Shown: positions 18,662-25,776 of the stretch, one piece after another
How the letters are laid out: every line of letters starts with the position of its first letter
Numbering within the stretch: the stretch's first letter is position 1
Assembly: GCA_007121025.1 (NCBI GenBank)
Contig: SKMO01000007.1
Span: 1-41,284, forward strand
Length of the DNA stretch: 41,284 nucleotides
Origin: Bacillota bacterium
GTDB taxonomy: Bacteria > Bacillota > TC1 > UBA5767
Reading direction: 5' to 3'
Program-made: the position numbers and the translations under genes
Notes under the pieces: model-generated
What the model saw: the letters and a program-made list of their open reading frames with translations, nothing else
What the model was told of the DNA's origin: nothing
The model's database searches: none

Positions 18662-18690
18662 TTGAAACCGATTTCAGAATTCGATTTCAG
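18662..18690. promoter_or_regulatory. LacI-type operator(s) upstream of LacI regulator 2
   Basis: TGAAACCGATTTCA at 18663-18676 is an imperfect palindrome around CG. A second half, TCGATTTCAG, follows at 18681-18690, so tandem or overlapping binding is possible. The site ends about 20 bases before the ATG and is nearly identical to the operator in front of LacI regulator 1. Confidence 0.65.
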
Positions 18691-18708
18691 AAACAGGAGT
18701 GTGAGGTC

Positions 18709-19746
18709 ATGAAACAAAAACGTCAGGTGAACATCCGGGATGTGGCCAGGCAGGCAGGGGTATCACCGTCCACGGTGTCCCGGGTGATGAACAACCCCAC
18801 GATTGTCCGTGCGGAGAAACGGGATCTGGTGCTTCGGGCAATCCGGGAACTGGGGTTCATCCCTGACCCGACGGCCAGAACACTGGGGGCCAGAAGCATG
18901 CGCACGGTGGCCATCGTGGTGCCAAACATCATCAATTCCTGCATGGCGCAGATTGTCCGGGGGGCCATGGACGTGTTCCGTGCCCACCACATGGACGTGC
19001 TGCTTTTGAATTCCGACGAAGATCCGGAGATGGAAAGCCGGCATTACCAGTATCTGACAGAGAGCATTGTTCACGGTGTTGTGTTCATCACCAATTGCGG
19101 TGCAGACGTGGATTTTGGCCGGATCGCCGGGCGGATGCCGGTTGTTTTGGTGGACAGAGAGGAATCCCATGAGCTTGTGGACACGTTTATTGTGGATGAC
19201 CGGCAGGGGGTGCGGACGCTGTATCGCCATTTGTGGGAGCAGGGACACCGGAAAATCGGGCTGTTAAGTGGGAATCTGCAGACCCCCAGTGCCAGGCGGC
19301 GCCGTGATGCGTTCAGGGAAATGGTCGGGGAATCCGGCCAGCAATGGCAGGAAAGCGCGGTGGAAAGCAGTCCGTGGACAATGGAAGGCGGAAGGGATGC
19401 TTTTGGACGGCTCCTGGACAGACGAAACGATCTGTCGGCACTGATTTGTTGCAGTGACATACTGGCCATGGGAGCCCTTGGTGAGTCTTATCGTCGTGGC
19501 ATCAGGGTCCCGGACGACTTGGCCATCACAGGCTTTGATGATTTCCCGGAAGGTCGTCACACGGTTCCCGAACTGACAACCCTGGCGTATCCTCATGAGG
19601 ACATCGGCCGGCGTTCTGCCATGGCTGTGATCCGGCGGTTTTCGGATATGGACCGGCCGGGGCGTTTCGAGCTGCTTCCCTTGGCGCTTCAGGTGCGCGG
19701 ATCCAGCGCGCGCCCGAAGAAAGATGAAAATGATGCGTACCTATGA
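18709..19746 (+). CDS. LacI/GalR-family transcriptional regulator 2
   Basis: A 345-aa LacI-type regulator. The helix-turn-helix is VNIRDVARQAGVSPSTVSRVMNNP and the hinge region is DPTARTLGARSMR. The effector domain parallels regulator 1 closely (VAIVVPNIINSCMAQIVRGAM, DEDPEMESRHYQYLTES, DFGRIAGRMPVVLVDREES, VDTFIVDDRQG). The start is ATG 18709 with AGGAG at 18695-18699; the reading frame is open further upstream to 18655 but that stretch contains the operator. It precedes the MeTr-like methyltransferase by 21 nt and is probably co-transcribed with it. Near-identical operators upstream of both LacI genes suggest cross-regulation (inference). Confidence 0.92.
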   Translation: MKQKRQVNIRDVARQAGVSPSTVSRVMNNPTIVRAEKRDLVLRAIRELGFIPDPTARTLGARSMRTVAIVVPNIINSCMAQIVRGAMDVFRAHHMDVLLLNSDEDPEMESRHYQYLTESIVHGVVFITNCGADVDFGRIAGRMPVVLVDREESHELVDTFIVDDRQGVRTLYRHLWEQGHRKIGLLSGNLQTPSARRRRDAFREMVGESGQQWQESAVESSPWTMEGGRDAFGRLLDRRNDLSALICCSDILAMGALGESYRRGIRVPDDLAITGFDDFPEGRHTVPELTTLAYPHEDIGRRSAMAVIRRFSDMDRPGRFELLPLALQVRGSSARPKKDENDAYL

Positions 19747-19767
19747 TGAGACAAGGAGAATGAAGAC

Positions 19768-20598
19768 ATGTATGTGATTGGAGCTGTGATCAACACCAGC
19801 GTCCCCGGTGTGAACGATGCGTTTGAGAAAAAAGATGCGAAAAGAATTTTGGGATGGGCCCGGGACATGGTGGAACACGGAGCGGGCATGCTGGCCATTA
19901 ACTGTGGGGACCGATTGTCCACGGAGCCTGACGACATTGAGTGGGTGTTTCAGGTGATTCAGAAAGAATTGCAGATCCCCTTGTGCATCGATTCCCCCAA
20001 TGCGGAGGCCCACCGGGCCGGACTGAGGGTACACAACAACGACTTTGGACGACCAATGGTCGATTCAATCACCCTGGAACAGGACCGAATCAAGGCCATC
20101 ATGCCGCTGGTCCGGGAGCACAACGCACTGCTGACGGCCATTCTCCACGACGAAAGAGGAATGCCTACCTGCCCTGAAGACCGTCTTTCCGTGATGCCAA
20201 AGATGGAAGAAGTCGTTGAAGAATATGGCATTGCCCGTGGGGATGTGTATCTGGACAACATGGTGTTTCCGCTGTCGGTGAGTTCAGAGCATGCGAAAAC
20301 ATATTTGGAAAGCATGAAGCTGGTCAAACAGCATTACCCGGCGTACAAGGCCATTTGCGGACTGAACAATATTTCGTATGGACTTCCCCGGGAAGATCTT
20401 CTGGATGCAGCATTTGTCACAGCATGTGCAGTATGGGGCCAGGAGGCGGTGTTTATTGAATTGTCCGGTGCCACGGCAGCATTCCTGAAAACCGTTCACT
20501 GCTTGACGGGAGAGGACGATTACTGCATGGCCTACCTGCGTGCATACCGTTCCGGGGCGCTTGATGTGTTTACAAGTGAAGCGGTTAAACCGATTTAG
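19768..20598 (+). CDS. MeTr-like pterin-binding methyltransferase (methylcorrinoid:tetrahydrofolate)
   Basis: A 276-aa TIM-barrel protein of the dihydropteroate-synthase-like MeTr family (AcsE, MtvA, MtgA). Residues equivalent to those that bind the pterin in MeTr are present: D75 in CIDSPNAEAHRAGL, D163 in VYLDNMVFPLS, and N200 in CGLNNISYGLP. The length matches MeTr (about 262 aa) and is far shorter than MetH. It would transfer the methyl group from the corrinoid protein at 17890 to tetrahydrofolate (inference from family and context). The N-terminus MYVIGAVINTSVPGV and the region CGDRLSTEPDDIEWV are typical. AAGGAGAATGAAGAC precedes the ATG. The Wood-Ljungdahl AcsE itself is an alternative, but no acs/CODH genes are here and its place next to a LacI regulator suggests a catabolic role. 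Confidence 0.88.
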   Translation: MYVIGAVINTSVPGVNDAFEKKDAKRILGWARDMVEHGAGMLAINCGDRLSTEPDDIEWVFQVIQKELQIPLCIDSPNAEAHRAGLRVHNNDFGRPMVDSITLEQDRIKAIMPLVREHNALLTAILHDERGMPTCPEDRLSVMPKMEEVVEEYGIARGDVYLDNMVFPLSVSSEHAKTYLESMKLVKQHYPAYKAICGLNNISYGLPREDLLDAAFVTACAVWGQEAVFIELSGATAAFLKTVHCLTGEDDYCMAYLRAYRSGALDVFTSEAVKPI

Positions 20599-20623
20599 GC
20601 GCACATGGTGGCACAGGATTTTG

Positions 20624-20661
20624 TTTGAAAAGGTTTTCAAAAACGGGTTTTCCGATATAAT
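20624..20661 (+). promoter_or_regulatory. Promoter with LacI-type palindrome upstream of the RibD-like gene
   Basis: A perfect -10 box TATAAT lies at 20656-20661. The expected -35 position overlaps an 18-base palindrome, TTTGAAAAGGTTTTCAAA (20624-20641), whose arms are perfect complements around GG. The core TGAAA-N4-TTTCA matches the operators in front of both LacI genes, so repressor binding would block RNA polymerase. It drives the RibD-like and first amidohydrolase genes. Confidence 0.65.
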
Positions 20662-20704
20662 GTGGGTAAGAAGAAATTTTCACAAATCGGGAGGAGTATG
20701 AAGG

Positions 20705-21709
20705 ATGGAAATGATCAAAATGAATTTCCCGGCGGCAGCCATGAAGATGAACGTGGTCAGCCGGGATGAGGACACACTGAATGCGTTGAAGGCGCAGTCC
20801 AGGGAAGAACGGACACCACAGAAAATTCTGGATGTGTACGATGAGTTGTTTTTTCCGCCGGCACCAGAAGACCGGCCGTATACCTTTGGTTCCATTGTGC
20901 TGTCGATGGATGGGAAAATGGCGTATGAAGACGATCCTCAGGGACCGCTGATTGCCGCCAAAAATCTCCGAAACCTGGAAGGCGGGTTGTGCGATTTCTG
21001 GATACTCAATGTGCTCCGGGCCTATGCAGACGGTGTGATCATTGGGGCAGGAACCATTGCCGCCGAACCGTTGATGATTTCCAATTGTTTCGACCCCGAA
21101 CTGGTCCAGGCCCGTTACGAAGATTTGGGAAAGACCACAGAAGCCCCTGTCAATGTGGTCGTCTCGTTTGACGGAACGGACATTCCACTGGGACATGGCA
21201 TTTTCACAACGGAAGGACTTGAAGTGGCCATCGGCACGTCACCGGAGGGCGGACAGTACCTGAAGGAGCATTTCCGGCAGGAACACATTCTGTTTGGCCC
21301 TTATGCTTCGGTTGAAGAGGTGGACATGGCGGAAATCCGGCGCATCCGCGAAGAGCGGCCGGCGGCGATCCCCATTTATCTTACCGGAACAGGGAAGCGT
21401 CCGGACTCGACGGTTCTCTTGTACATTCTCCGGAAACTGGGTCTGGAAAAACTGGTGATCGAATCGCCTTCCTATATGTGGCATCTGATGAGCAAGGAAG
21501 CCATGGATGAGATGTTTATCAATTATTCGTCGGTGTTTGCGGGCGGGAAGATCGCACCGGGTGTGTTCCACAGCTTTTCGGTGGACGCGCATCCCCATGC
21601 AGACATCCTGACTCTTGCCGTCCATAAGCACCAGTTTCTGTTTACCCGCCAGAAGCTGTTGTACGGTCTGGTTGAGGATAATCCGGTTCGCGACGAACGG
21701 ACAATGTAG
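20705..21709 (+). CDS. RibD C-terminal-like (DHFR-fold) reductase
   Basis: A 334-aa protein whose core (about residues 58-270) has the RibD C-terminal/dihydrofolate-reductase-like pattern. Motifs are GSIVLSMDGKMAYEDD, the cofactor loop VIIGAGTIAAEPLMIS, VNVVVSFDGTDIP, and ESPSYMWHLMSKEAMDEMFINYSSVFAGGKIAPG. The deaminase domain of bifunctional RibD is absent; an N-terminal stretch of about 55 residues replaces it. NADPH-dependent reduction of a heterocycle or pterin-like substrate is the family expectation; riboflavin synthesis is unlikely since no other rib gene is present. It is preceded by GGGAGGAG with 8-nt spacing and by an operator-controlled promoter, and is followed after 98 nt by an amidohydrolase, probably in one transcript. 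It could reduce the ring before or after deamination (inference). Confidence 0.78.
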   Translation: MEMIKMNFPAAAMKMNVVSRDEDTLNALKAQSREERTPQKILDVYDELFFPPAPEDRPYTFGSIVLSMDGKMAYEDDPQGPLIAAKNLRNLEGGLCDFWILNVLRAYADGVIIGAGTIAAEPLMISNCFDPELVQARYEDLGKTTEAPVNVVVSFDGTDIPLGHGIFTTEGLEVAIGTSPEGGQYLKEHFRQEHILFGPYASVEEVDMAEIRRIREERPAAIPIYLTGTGKRPDSTVLLYILRKLGLEKLVIESPSYMWHLMSKEAMDEMFINYSSVFAGGKIAPGVFHSFSVDAHPHADILTLAVHKHQFLFTRQKLLYGLVEDNPVRDERTM

Positions 21710-21807
21710 CACATGGCCATGCCCACTTCCGGAAAGACGGTATGTCCGGTGGGGCGGCGAACACAGATTGAAGGCAGTGGCGCTTAAGGCCAAGAGGAGG
21801 TAGACCA

Positions 21808-23223
21808 ATGGAAAGAATCAGCTTGCTGATCCGCAATGGATATCTGGTGACCATGGATGACGAACGCCGGGTGATACCGGAGGGCTATCTGGCCATCCGG
21901 GACGACCGGATCATTGATGTGGGAGAGATGGCGGATCTGAAAGGCCAGTACCAGGCAGACCGCGTGATTGATGCCAGCAACCGGTTCGTGTTCCCGGGAT
22001 TCATCAACACCCACTCCCACCTGTTCCAGGGCGCCATGAAGGGACTGGGCCGGGACAAGGGGCTGTTTGAATGGCTGGACAGTTCGGTGCGGTTTGCTCT
22101 GCACGAGACCGGCTATGAGGAAGTCTACACAGCAGCCCTGCTGGGCTGCATTGAAAACATCCGATCCGGGTCGACCATGGTTTTGGATTACCATTATGCA
22201 CACGCCAAGGAAGCCGGGCTGGACGATGCCGTCATGCAGGCGTTCGAGGAGACCGGGATTCGGGGCCTGCTGGGCCGGGCGCACACCAATGTCAGCCAGA
22301 TGCCTGATGGGGCACAGTGCCCCAGAGTGGAAACCGAAGAACAGTTCTTTGACGACGTGGAGCGTCTTCAACAGAAGTACGAAAACCATTCCCGGATCGG
22401 TGTATGCATGGCCCCGGGAATCATCTGGGATCTGTCGGAAGAAGGGTACCGGCATTGCCGGACACTGGCAGACAAATACGGGATGATCACCACCATGCAC
22501 ACACTGGAAACCAAGGATGACAATCAGTTCACTCAGGAACTGTATGGAAGCAACACCATGCCCTTCCTGGCCAAAACAGGCGTGCTGGGACCGGATTTTC
22601 TGGCGGTCCACTGTGTGGACATGGATGAAGAGGATTTCCGGATTTTCAAAGAGTATGACATCAAGGTGTCCCACAATCCGGTGTCCAACATGATTTTGGC
22701 CTCCGGAGTGGCTCCGGTCCCCCGGATGCTCGATCTGGGCCTGACCGTCTCACTGGCCACGGACGGGTCGGCGTCAAACGACACCCAGGACATGATGGAG
22801 GTGCTCAAGACAACGGCTCTCATTCATAAATGCCACTTGAAGGACCCCACGGTGATCAGTGCCAATGAAGTGGTTGAAATGGCCACCCTGGGCGGGGCGG
22901 CAGCATTGGGGCGTGAAGAAGACCTGGGAAGCCTGGAGGCCGGCAAAAAAGCGGACTTCTGGCTGATGAATCCCCGGACCGCCCGGTGTGTACCGGTTGC
23001 CGACCCGGTTGCTGCGCTGGTCTACCATGCATCTCAGGGCAATGTGGAAACCACCGTGGTGGATGGACGGGTGGTCCTGGATGAAGGGCGCATCACAACC
23101 GTCGATGAGGAAGCGGTCTTTGACCGGTTGCAGGAAGTCGCATGCAATCTTCGAAAACGGGTGGGACTGGGCAATACCCAGTGGGGACACAGAGTCTTCG
23201 TTCCCCCGTTTGTCAAACCATAG
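21808..23223 (+). CDS. ATZ/TRZ-type amidohydrolase 1 (putative heterocycle deaminase)
   Basis: A 471-aa metal-dependent amidohydrolase of the cytosine-deaminase/TrzN/8-oxoguanine-deaminase/SAH-deaminase branch. The beta-sandwich starts LLIRNGYLVTMDDERRVIPEGYLAI. Metal and catalytic residues are all visible: H69 and H71 in INTHSHLFQGAMKGLG, H231 and E234 in MHTLETKDD, H268 in AVHCVDMD, and D319 in LATDGSASNDTQDMME. The C-terminal sandwich ends in GSLEAGKKADFWLM and TTVVDGRVVLDEGRI. It probably hydrolyses an exocyclic amino or other leaving group from a purine-, pyrimidine- or triazine-like ring; the exact substrate cannot be read from sequence. It has a strong site (AAGAGGAGGTAGACC) before the ATG and a perfect terminator after the stop. 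Confidence 0.88.
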   Translation: MERISLLIRNGYLVTMDDERRVIPEGYLAIRDDRIIDVGEMADLKGQYQADRVIDASNRFVFPGFINTHSHLFQGAMKGLGRDKGLFEWLDSSVRFALHETGYEEVYTAALLGCIENIRSGSTMVLDYHYAHAKEAGLDDAVMQAFEETGIRGLLGRAHTNVSQMPDGAQCPRVETEEQFFDDVERLQQKYENHSRIGVCMAPGIIWDLSEEGYRHCRTLADKYGMITTMHTLETKDDNQFTQELYGSNTMPFLAKTGVLGPDFLAVHCVDMDEEDFRIFKEYDIKVSHNPVSNMILASGVAPVPRMLDLGLTVSLATDGSASNDTQDMMEVLKTTALIHKCHLKDPTVISANEVVEMATLGGAAALGREEDLGSLEAGKKADFWLMNPRTARCVPVADPVAALVYHASQGNVETTVVDGRVVLDEGRITTVDEEAVFDRLQEVACNLRKRVGLGNTQWGHRVFVPPFVKP

Positions 23224-23229
23224 GGAGAG

Positions 23230-23266
23230 AAACCGCCGCTTTCGGGAGGGAAAGCGGCGGTTTTCT
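23230..23266 (+). terminator. Intrinsic terminator after amidohydrolase 1
   Basis: AAACCGCCGCTTTC at 23230-23243 and GAAAGCGGCGGTTT at 23250-23263 form a perfect 14-bp stem with a 6-nt loop, followed by TTCTGTTC. It begins only a few bases after the stop codon. Confidence 0.88.
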
Positions 23267-23318
23267 GTTCGAGGTGGCCATGTCGGTTGTGACACGGGGA
23301 CTGTTTTGGTTCAACGGA

Positions 23319-23347
23319 TTGCAATTCGACAAGAGGAAGCGTACAAT
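23319..23347 (+). promoter_or_regulatory. Sigma-A-type promoter for the alcohol dehydrogenase gene
   Basis: TTGCAA at 23319-23324 and TACAAT at 23342-23347 are spaced by 17 bases and lie about 40 bases upstream of the ATG at 23387. No clear LacI-type palindrome overlaps it. Confidence 0.65.
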
Positions 23348-23386
23348 AAAAACAGATAGACGTATATACAAGTTGGGAGGGTCAAT

Positions 23387-24379
23387 ATGAAAGCATTGGT
23401 AAGAGTGGGAAACGGTCCCGGGGAATTTGCACTCCAGGAACTGGAAGAGCCCCGGGTCCTTCCGGGGACTGTCAAGCTGAAGGTGGCGTATGCGGGAATC
23501 TGTGGAACAGATCTCCACATGTATGAGGGAAAGATGGATCTTGATGTGCCTGTGGTTCTGGGGCATGAGTTCAGCGGGACCATAGAAGAAATCGGCGATG
23601 GCGTCGATGGGTTTTCGCTTGGTGAACAGGTGACCGCAGAACACACGTTTCATGTGTGTGGTTCCTGTGAATACTGCCGGGACGGCCGGTACCAGCTGTG
23701 CGAAAAGCGGGTCTCTGTCGGGTTTGAAGAACAAGGTGCATTCGCCCAGTACGTTCTGGTGAGCCCGGACTACATTCACCGGCTTCCGGAGGGCGTGTCT
23801 CTCCGGGAGGGAGCGATGACCGAGCCTCTGGCCTGCGCGGTTCACGGAGTGGAGCTGGTCAATCCCCAGGCGGGAACCCGCAGTCTGGTGGTCGGGCCGG
23901 GTCCCATCGGCATTCTGACCGGTCTGGTATTGAAGGCTTACGGCTGCCGGGTGGACATTGTGGGAACCCCGCAGGACGCCCGCCGGCTGGAAGCGGCAGC
24001 CGGCATGGGGTTGTCTGTGGTCACGCCGGAGGACCTTGAACTGAGTCGGGGATACGATTTGGTTGCCGACTGTTCGGGGGCGGCAGGGGGAATCAACGCC
24101 GCACTCCAGGCCGTGAAAAAAGGAGGGGAGATCCTCCAGGTCGGCATCGCCGGAAAACCGGTGACCATCGATTACGATACCGTGCTGTTCAAGGAGCTGA
24201 GAGTACAGGGAACGTTTACCCATGTGTATTCCAGCTGGGAGCGCTCCCTGCGGTTGGAGAAGGAAGGGCTGGTCGATGTGAAGGGCCTGCTGGGAGATGA
24301 CCGGTCGCTGGACGACTGGCACGACGCGTTTGAAACCCTCAGGCGGCAGGAAGCCATGAAAATCCTGTTCAGGTTTTAA
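23387..24379 (+). CDS. Zinc-dependent medium-chain alcohol/polyol dehydrogenase
   Basis: A 330-aa MDR-superfamily NAD(P)-dependent dehydrogenase resembling threonine/sorbitol dehydrogenases. Catalytic zinc ligands are C39 in AGICGTDLHMY and H60-E61 in VLGHEFSGTIEEIG. The structural zinc loop is present with four cysteines in HVCGSCEYCRDGRYQLCEK. The Rossmann motif is VVGPGPIGILTGLVLKAYG, followed by VADCSGAAGGINAAL. The substrate is unknown. It has its own promoter and sits between the amidohydrolase and the importer receptor genes, so it may oxidise an alcohol or sugar part of the imported compound (inference). GGGAGGGTCAAT precedes the ATG. Confidence 0.9.
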   Translation: MKALVRVGNGPGEFALQELEEPRVLPGTVKLKVAYAGICGTDLHMYEGKMDLDVPVVLGHEFSGTIEEIGDGVDGFSLGEQVTAEHTFHVCGSCEYCRDGRYQLCEKRVSVGFEEQGAFAQYVLVSPDYIHRLPEGVSLREGAMTEPLACAVHGVELVNPQAGTRSLVVGPGPIGILTGLVLKAYGCRVDIVGTPQDARRLEAAAGMGLSVVTPEDLELSRGYDLVADCSGAAGGINAALQAVKKGGEILQVGIAGKPVTIDYDTVLFKELRVQGTFTHVYSSWERSLRLEKEGLVDVKGLLGDDRSLDDWHDAFETLRRQEAMKILFRF

Positions 24380-24433
24380 TCCGCAAAAAGTTGCAGAAAA
24401 AAGAAGGAATCCTCCATATGAGGTCGAATACTC

Positions 24434-24465
24434 ATTTCCGGGAAACGTTTTCATTTCCCGGAAAT
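24434..24465. promoter_or_regulatory. Operator nested in a perfect inverted repeat upstream of receptor gene 1
   Basis: ATTTCCGGGAAA (24434-24445) and TTTCCCGGAAAT (24454-24465) are a perfect 12-bp inverted repeat around CGTTTTCA. The left arm and the loop together make GGGAAACGTTTTCA (24440-24453), a LacI-type site with central CG. A possible promoter lies just upstream (TTGCAG at 24391, CATATG at 24415, 18-base spacing), so bound repressor would block the start of transcription. The same element occurs upstream of receptor gene 2. Confidence 0.6.
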
Positions 24466-24491
24466 CGAGAGGAAGAATAGGGAGGAAAGGC

Positions 24492-25541
24492 ATGAACATG
24501 AAAAAAATGTTGGTATTTGGTTTGGTGCTGTTGTTTGCGTTGATGGCGGTCGGGTGCGCACCGCCTGCCGAGGAGCCGGCGCCTTCGGCGGATGGTAACG
24601 GAGATGTTCCGCCTGCTGAGGACGCTGTCCGGGTGGCCCTGTGTACCTCCGGACCGATTACAGACGGTGGATGGAACACGCTGGCCTATGAAGGGCTGAT
24701 CAGCATTCAGGACGAGTATGGCTTTGAGATTGCCTACACCGAAAACGTGGCACAGGATGATCAGCTGGGTGTTGTCCGCGATTACGCCAGAGCAGGATTC
24801 GATGTGATTATCGGACATGGCTTTGAGTGGGGTGACACCCTGGCCGATGTGGCCGGTGAGTTCCCGGATGTGTGGTTTGCTCAGACCGGCGGCAATTCCG
24901 GAGGAACGCATGCAAACCTGACGTCCGGTGAATTCAGAACCGGAGATCCCGGTCATGTTGTGGGGGTTCTGGCAAGTGAGCTGACCCAATCGGGCATCGT
25001 CGGTTTCGTTGGGGCGATGGAAATTCCCACGATTGCCGAGGAAGTCATGACAGCGAGGGCGACTGTGGAAAGCTATGGTTACACCATGGTTGTGGGCTAT
25101 ACCGGTTCCTGGACCGATGTGGCCGCGGGATATGAGGCTGCTGTAGCTCAGATCGCAGAAGGTGCCGACGTGATCATCGGAATCGGGAACGCGGCTGACG
25201 GCGGCGCGATTCAGGCCAGTGAGGAACGTGGCGGTGATGTATGGTACATTGGCTGGACGGGCGACCTGAACCATCTGTCACCGGATGTGATAGCCACCTC
25301 AATGGTACAGGACGTTGGCGCCGTCATGAGAGAGTTTGTCCGTCAATACCTGGAGAGTGAAACAGGCCGTTACGAAAGGTTCGGACTTGCGGAAGGCATG
25401 ATGTATCTGGGCACCTGGGCAGAGGGCGTTCCTGCTGAGGCAAAGCAAATCGCTCTGGACGTACAACAGGAGATCTTCGACGGGGACCTGACCAGAGAGA
25501 CAATCTTTGACCGGCTTGGGCTGGATCCCATTATCAATTAA
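24492..25541 (+). CDS. BMP/PnrA-family ABC transporter substrate-binding lipoprotein 1
   Basis: A 349-aa secreted lipoprotein. The signal peptide MNMKKMLVFGLVLLFALMAVG ends in the lipobox AVGC, with C22 to be lipidated. An acidic, proline-rich linker follows to about residue 46. The BMP (basic membrane protein / PnrA) domain begins VRVALCTSGPITDGGWNTLAYEG and contains GHGFEWGD, WFAQTGGNSGG, GFVGAMEIPTIAEEV, GIGNAADGGAIQ and WYIGWTGDLNHLSPDVIATS. Known members bind purine nucleosides or related compounds, which suggests a nucleobase- or nucleoside-like ligand (inference). It is nearly the same protein as the one encoded at 25777, most differences lying in the signal, the linker and the C-terminal 70 residues. 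A LacI-type operator lies upstream and a hairpin follows. Confidence 0.93.
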   Translation: MNMKKMLVFGLVLLFALMAVGCAPPAEEPAPSADGNGDVPPAEDAVRVALCTSGPITDGGWNTLAYEGLISIQDEYGFEIAYTENVAQDDQLGVVRDYARAGFDVIIGHGFEWGDTLADVAGEFPDVWFAQTGGNSGGTHANLTSGEFRTGDPGHVVGVLASELTQSGIVGFVGAMEIPTIAEEVMTARATVESYGYTMVVGYTGSWTDVAAGYEAAVAQIAEGADVIIGIGNAADGGAIQASEERGGDVWYIGWTGDLNHLSPDVIATSMVQDVGAVMREFVRQYLESETGRYERFGLAEGMMYLGTWAEGVPAEAKQIALDVQQEIFDGDLTRETIFDRLGLDPIIN

Positions 25542-25567
25542 GAAAGATCAACATTTCATAACAGAAA

Positions 25568-25603
25568 TCAGGCTCCTTTCCGGGTTTCCGGAAAGGAGCC
25601 TGA
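25568..25603 (+). terminator. Strong hairpin between the two receptor genes
   Basis: A perfect 16-bp stem (25568-25583 with 25588-25603, arms beginning TCAGGCTCCTTTCC) has a GTTT loop. No T tract follows, so it may be a factor-assisted terminator or an mRNA 3'-end stabiliser for receptor gene 1. Confidence 0.6.
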
Positions 25604-25713
25604 CACAGCATTAACGTGACAGGAAAGCAGTTGCTGTGAAATGAGCGTAAAAATATCTTATGATTTTTTTGAGAATTTAAAGGAGATCGCGGGCGGGTAG
25701 CGAATAATAAAGC

Positions 25714-25749
25714 TGTGTGAGAAAAACGTTTTCATAACACTCTCACACA
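25714..25749. promoter_or_regulatory. Operator nested in a perfect inverted repeat upstream of receptor gene 2
   Basis: TGTGTGAGA (25714-25722) and TCTCACACA (25741-25749) form a perfect 9-bp inverted repeat. Between and overlapping the left arm is GAAAAACGTTTTCA (25721-25734), a LacI-type site with central CG that shares AAACGTTTTCAT with the site before receptor gene 1. The flanking repeat arms are unrelated in sequence between the two genes, but the architecture is the same. Confidence 0.6.
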
Positions 25750-25776
25750 AGACTTGCGAACGGGGAGGTAAAGAAA

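Noticed and set aside
18655-18708. Upstream extension of LacI regulator 2
   Set aside because: The frame is open, but the stretch contains the LacI-type operator and no ribosome binding site before it. AGGAG fits the ATG at 18709, and LacI proteins start close to the helix-turn-helix.
19768-20598. Dihydropteroate synthase (FolP)
   Set aside because: The pterin-binding fold is shared, but the D75/D163/N200 pattern and the sequence CGLNNISYGLP are those of MeTr-type methyltransferases, and no other folate synthesis gene is nearby.
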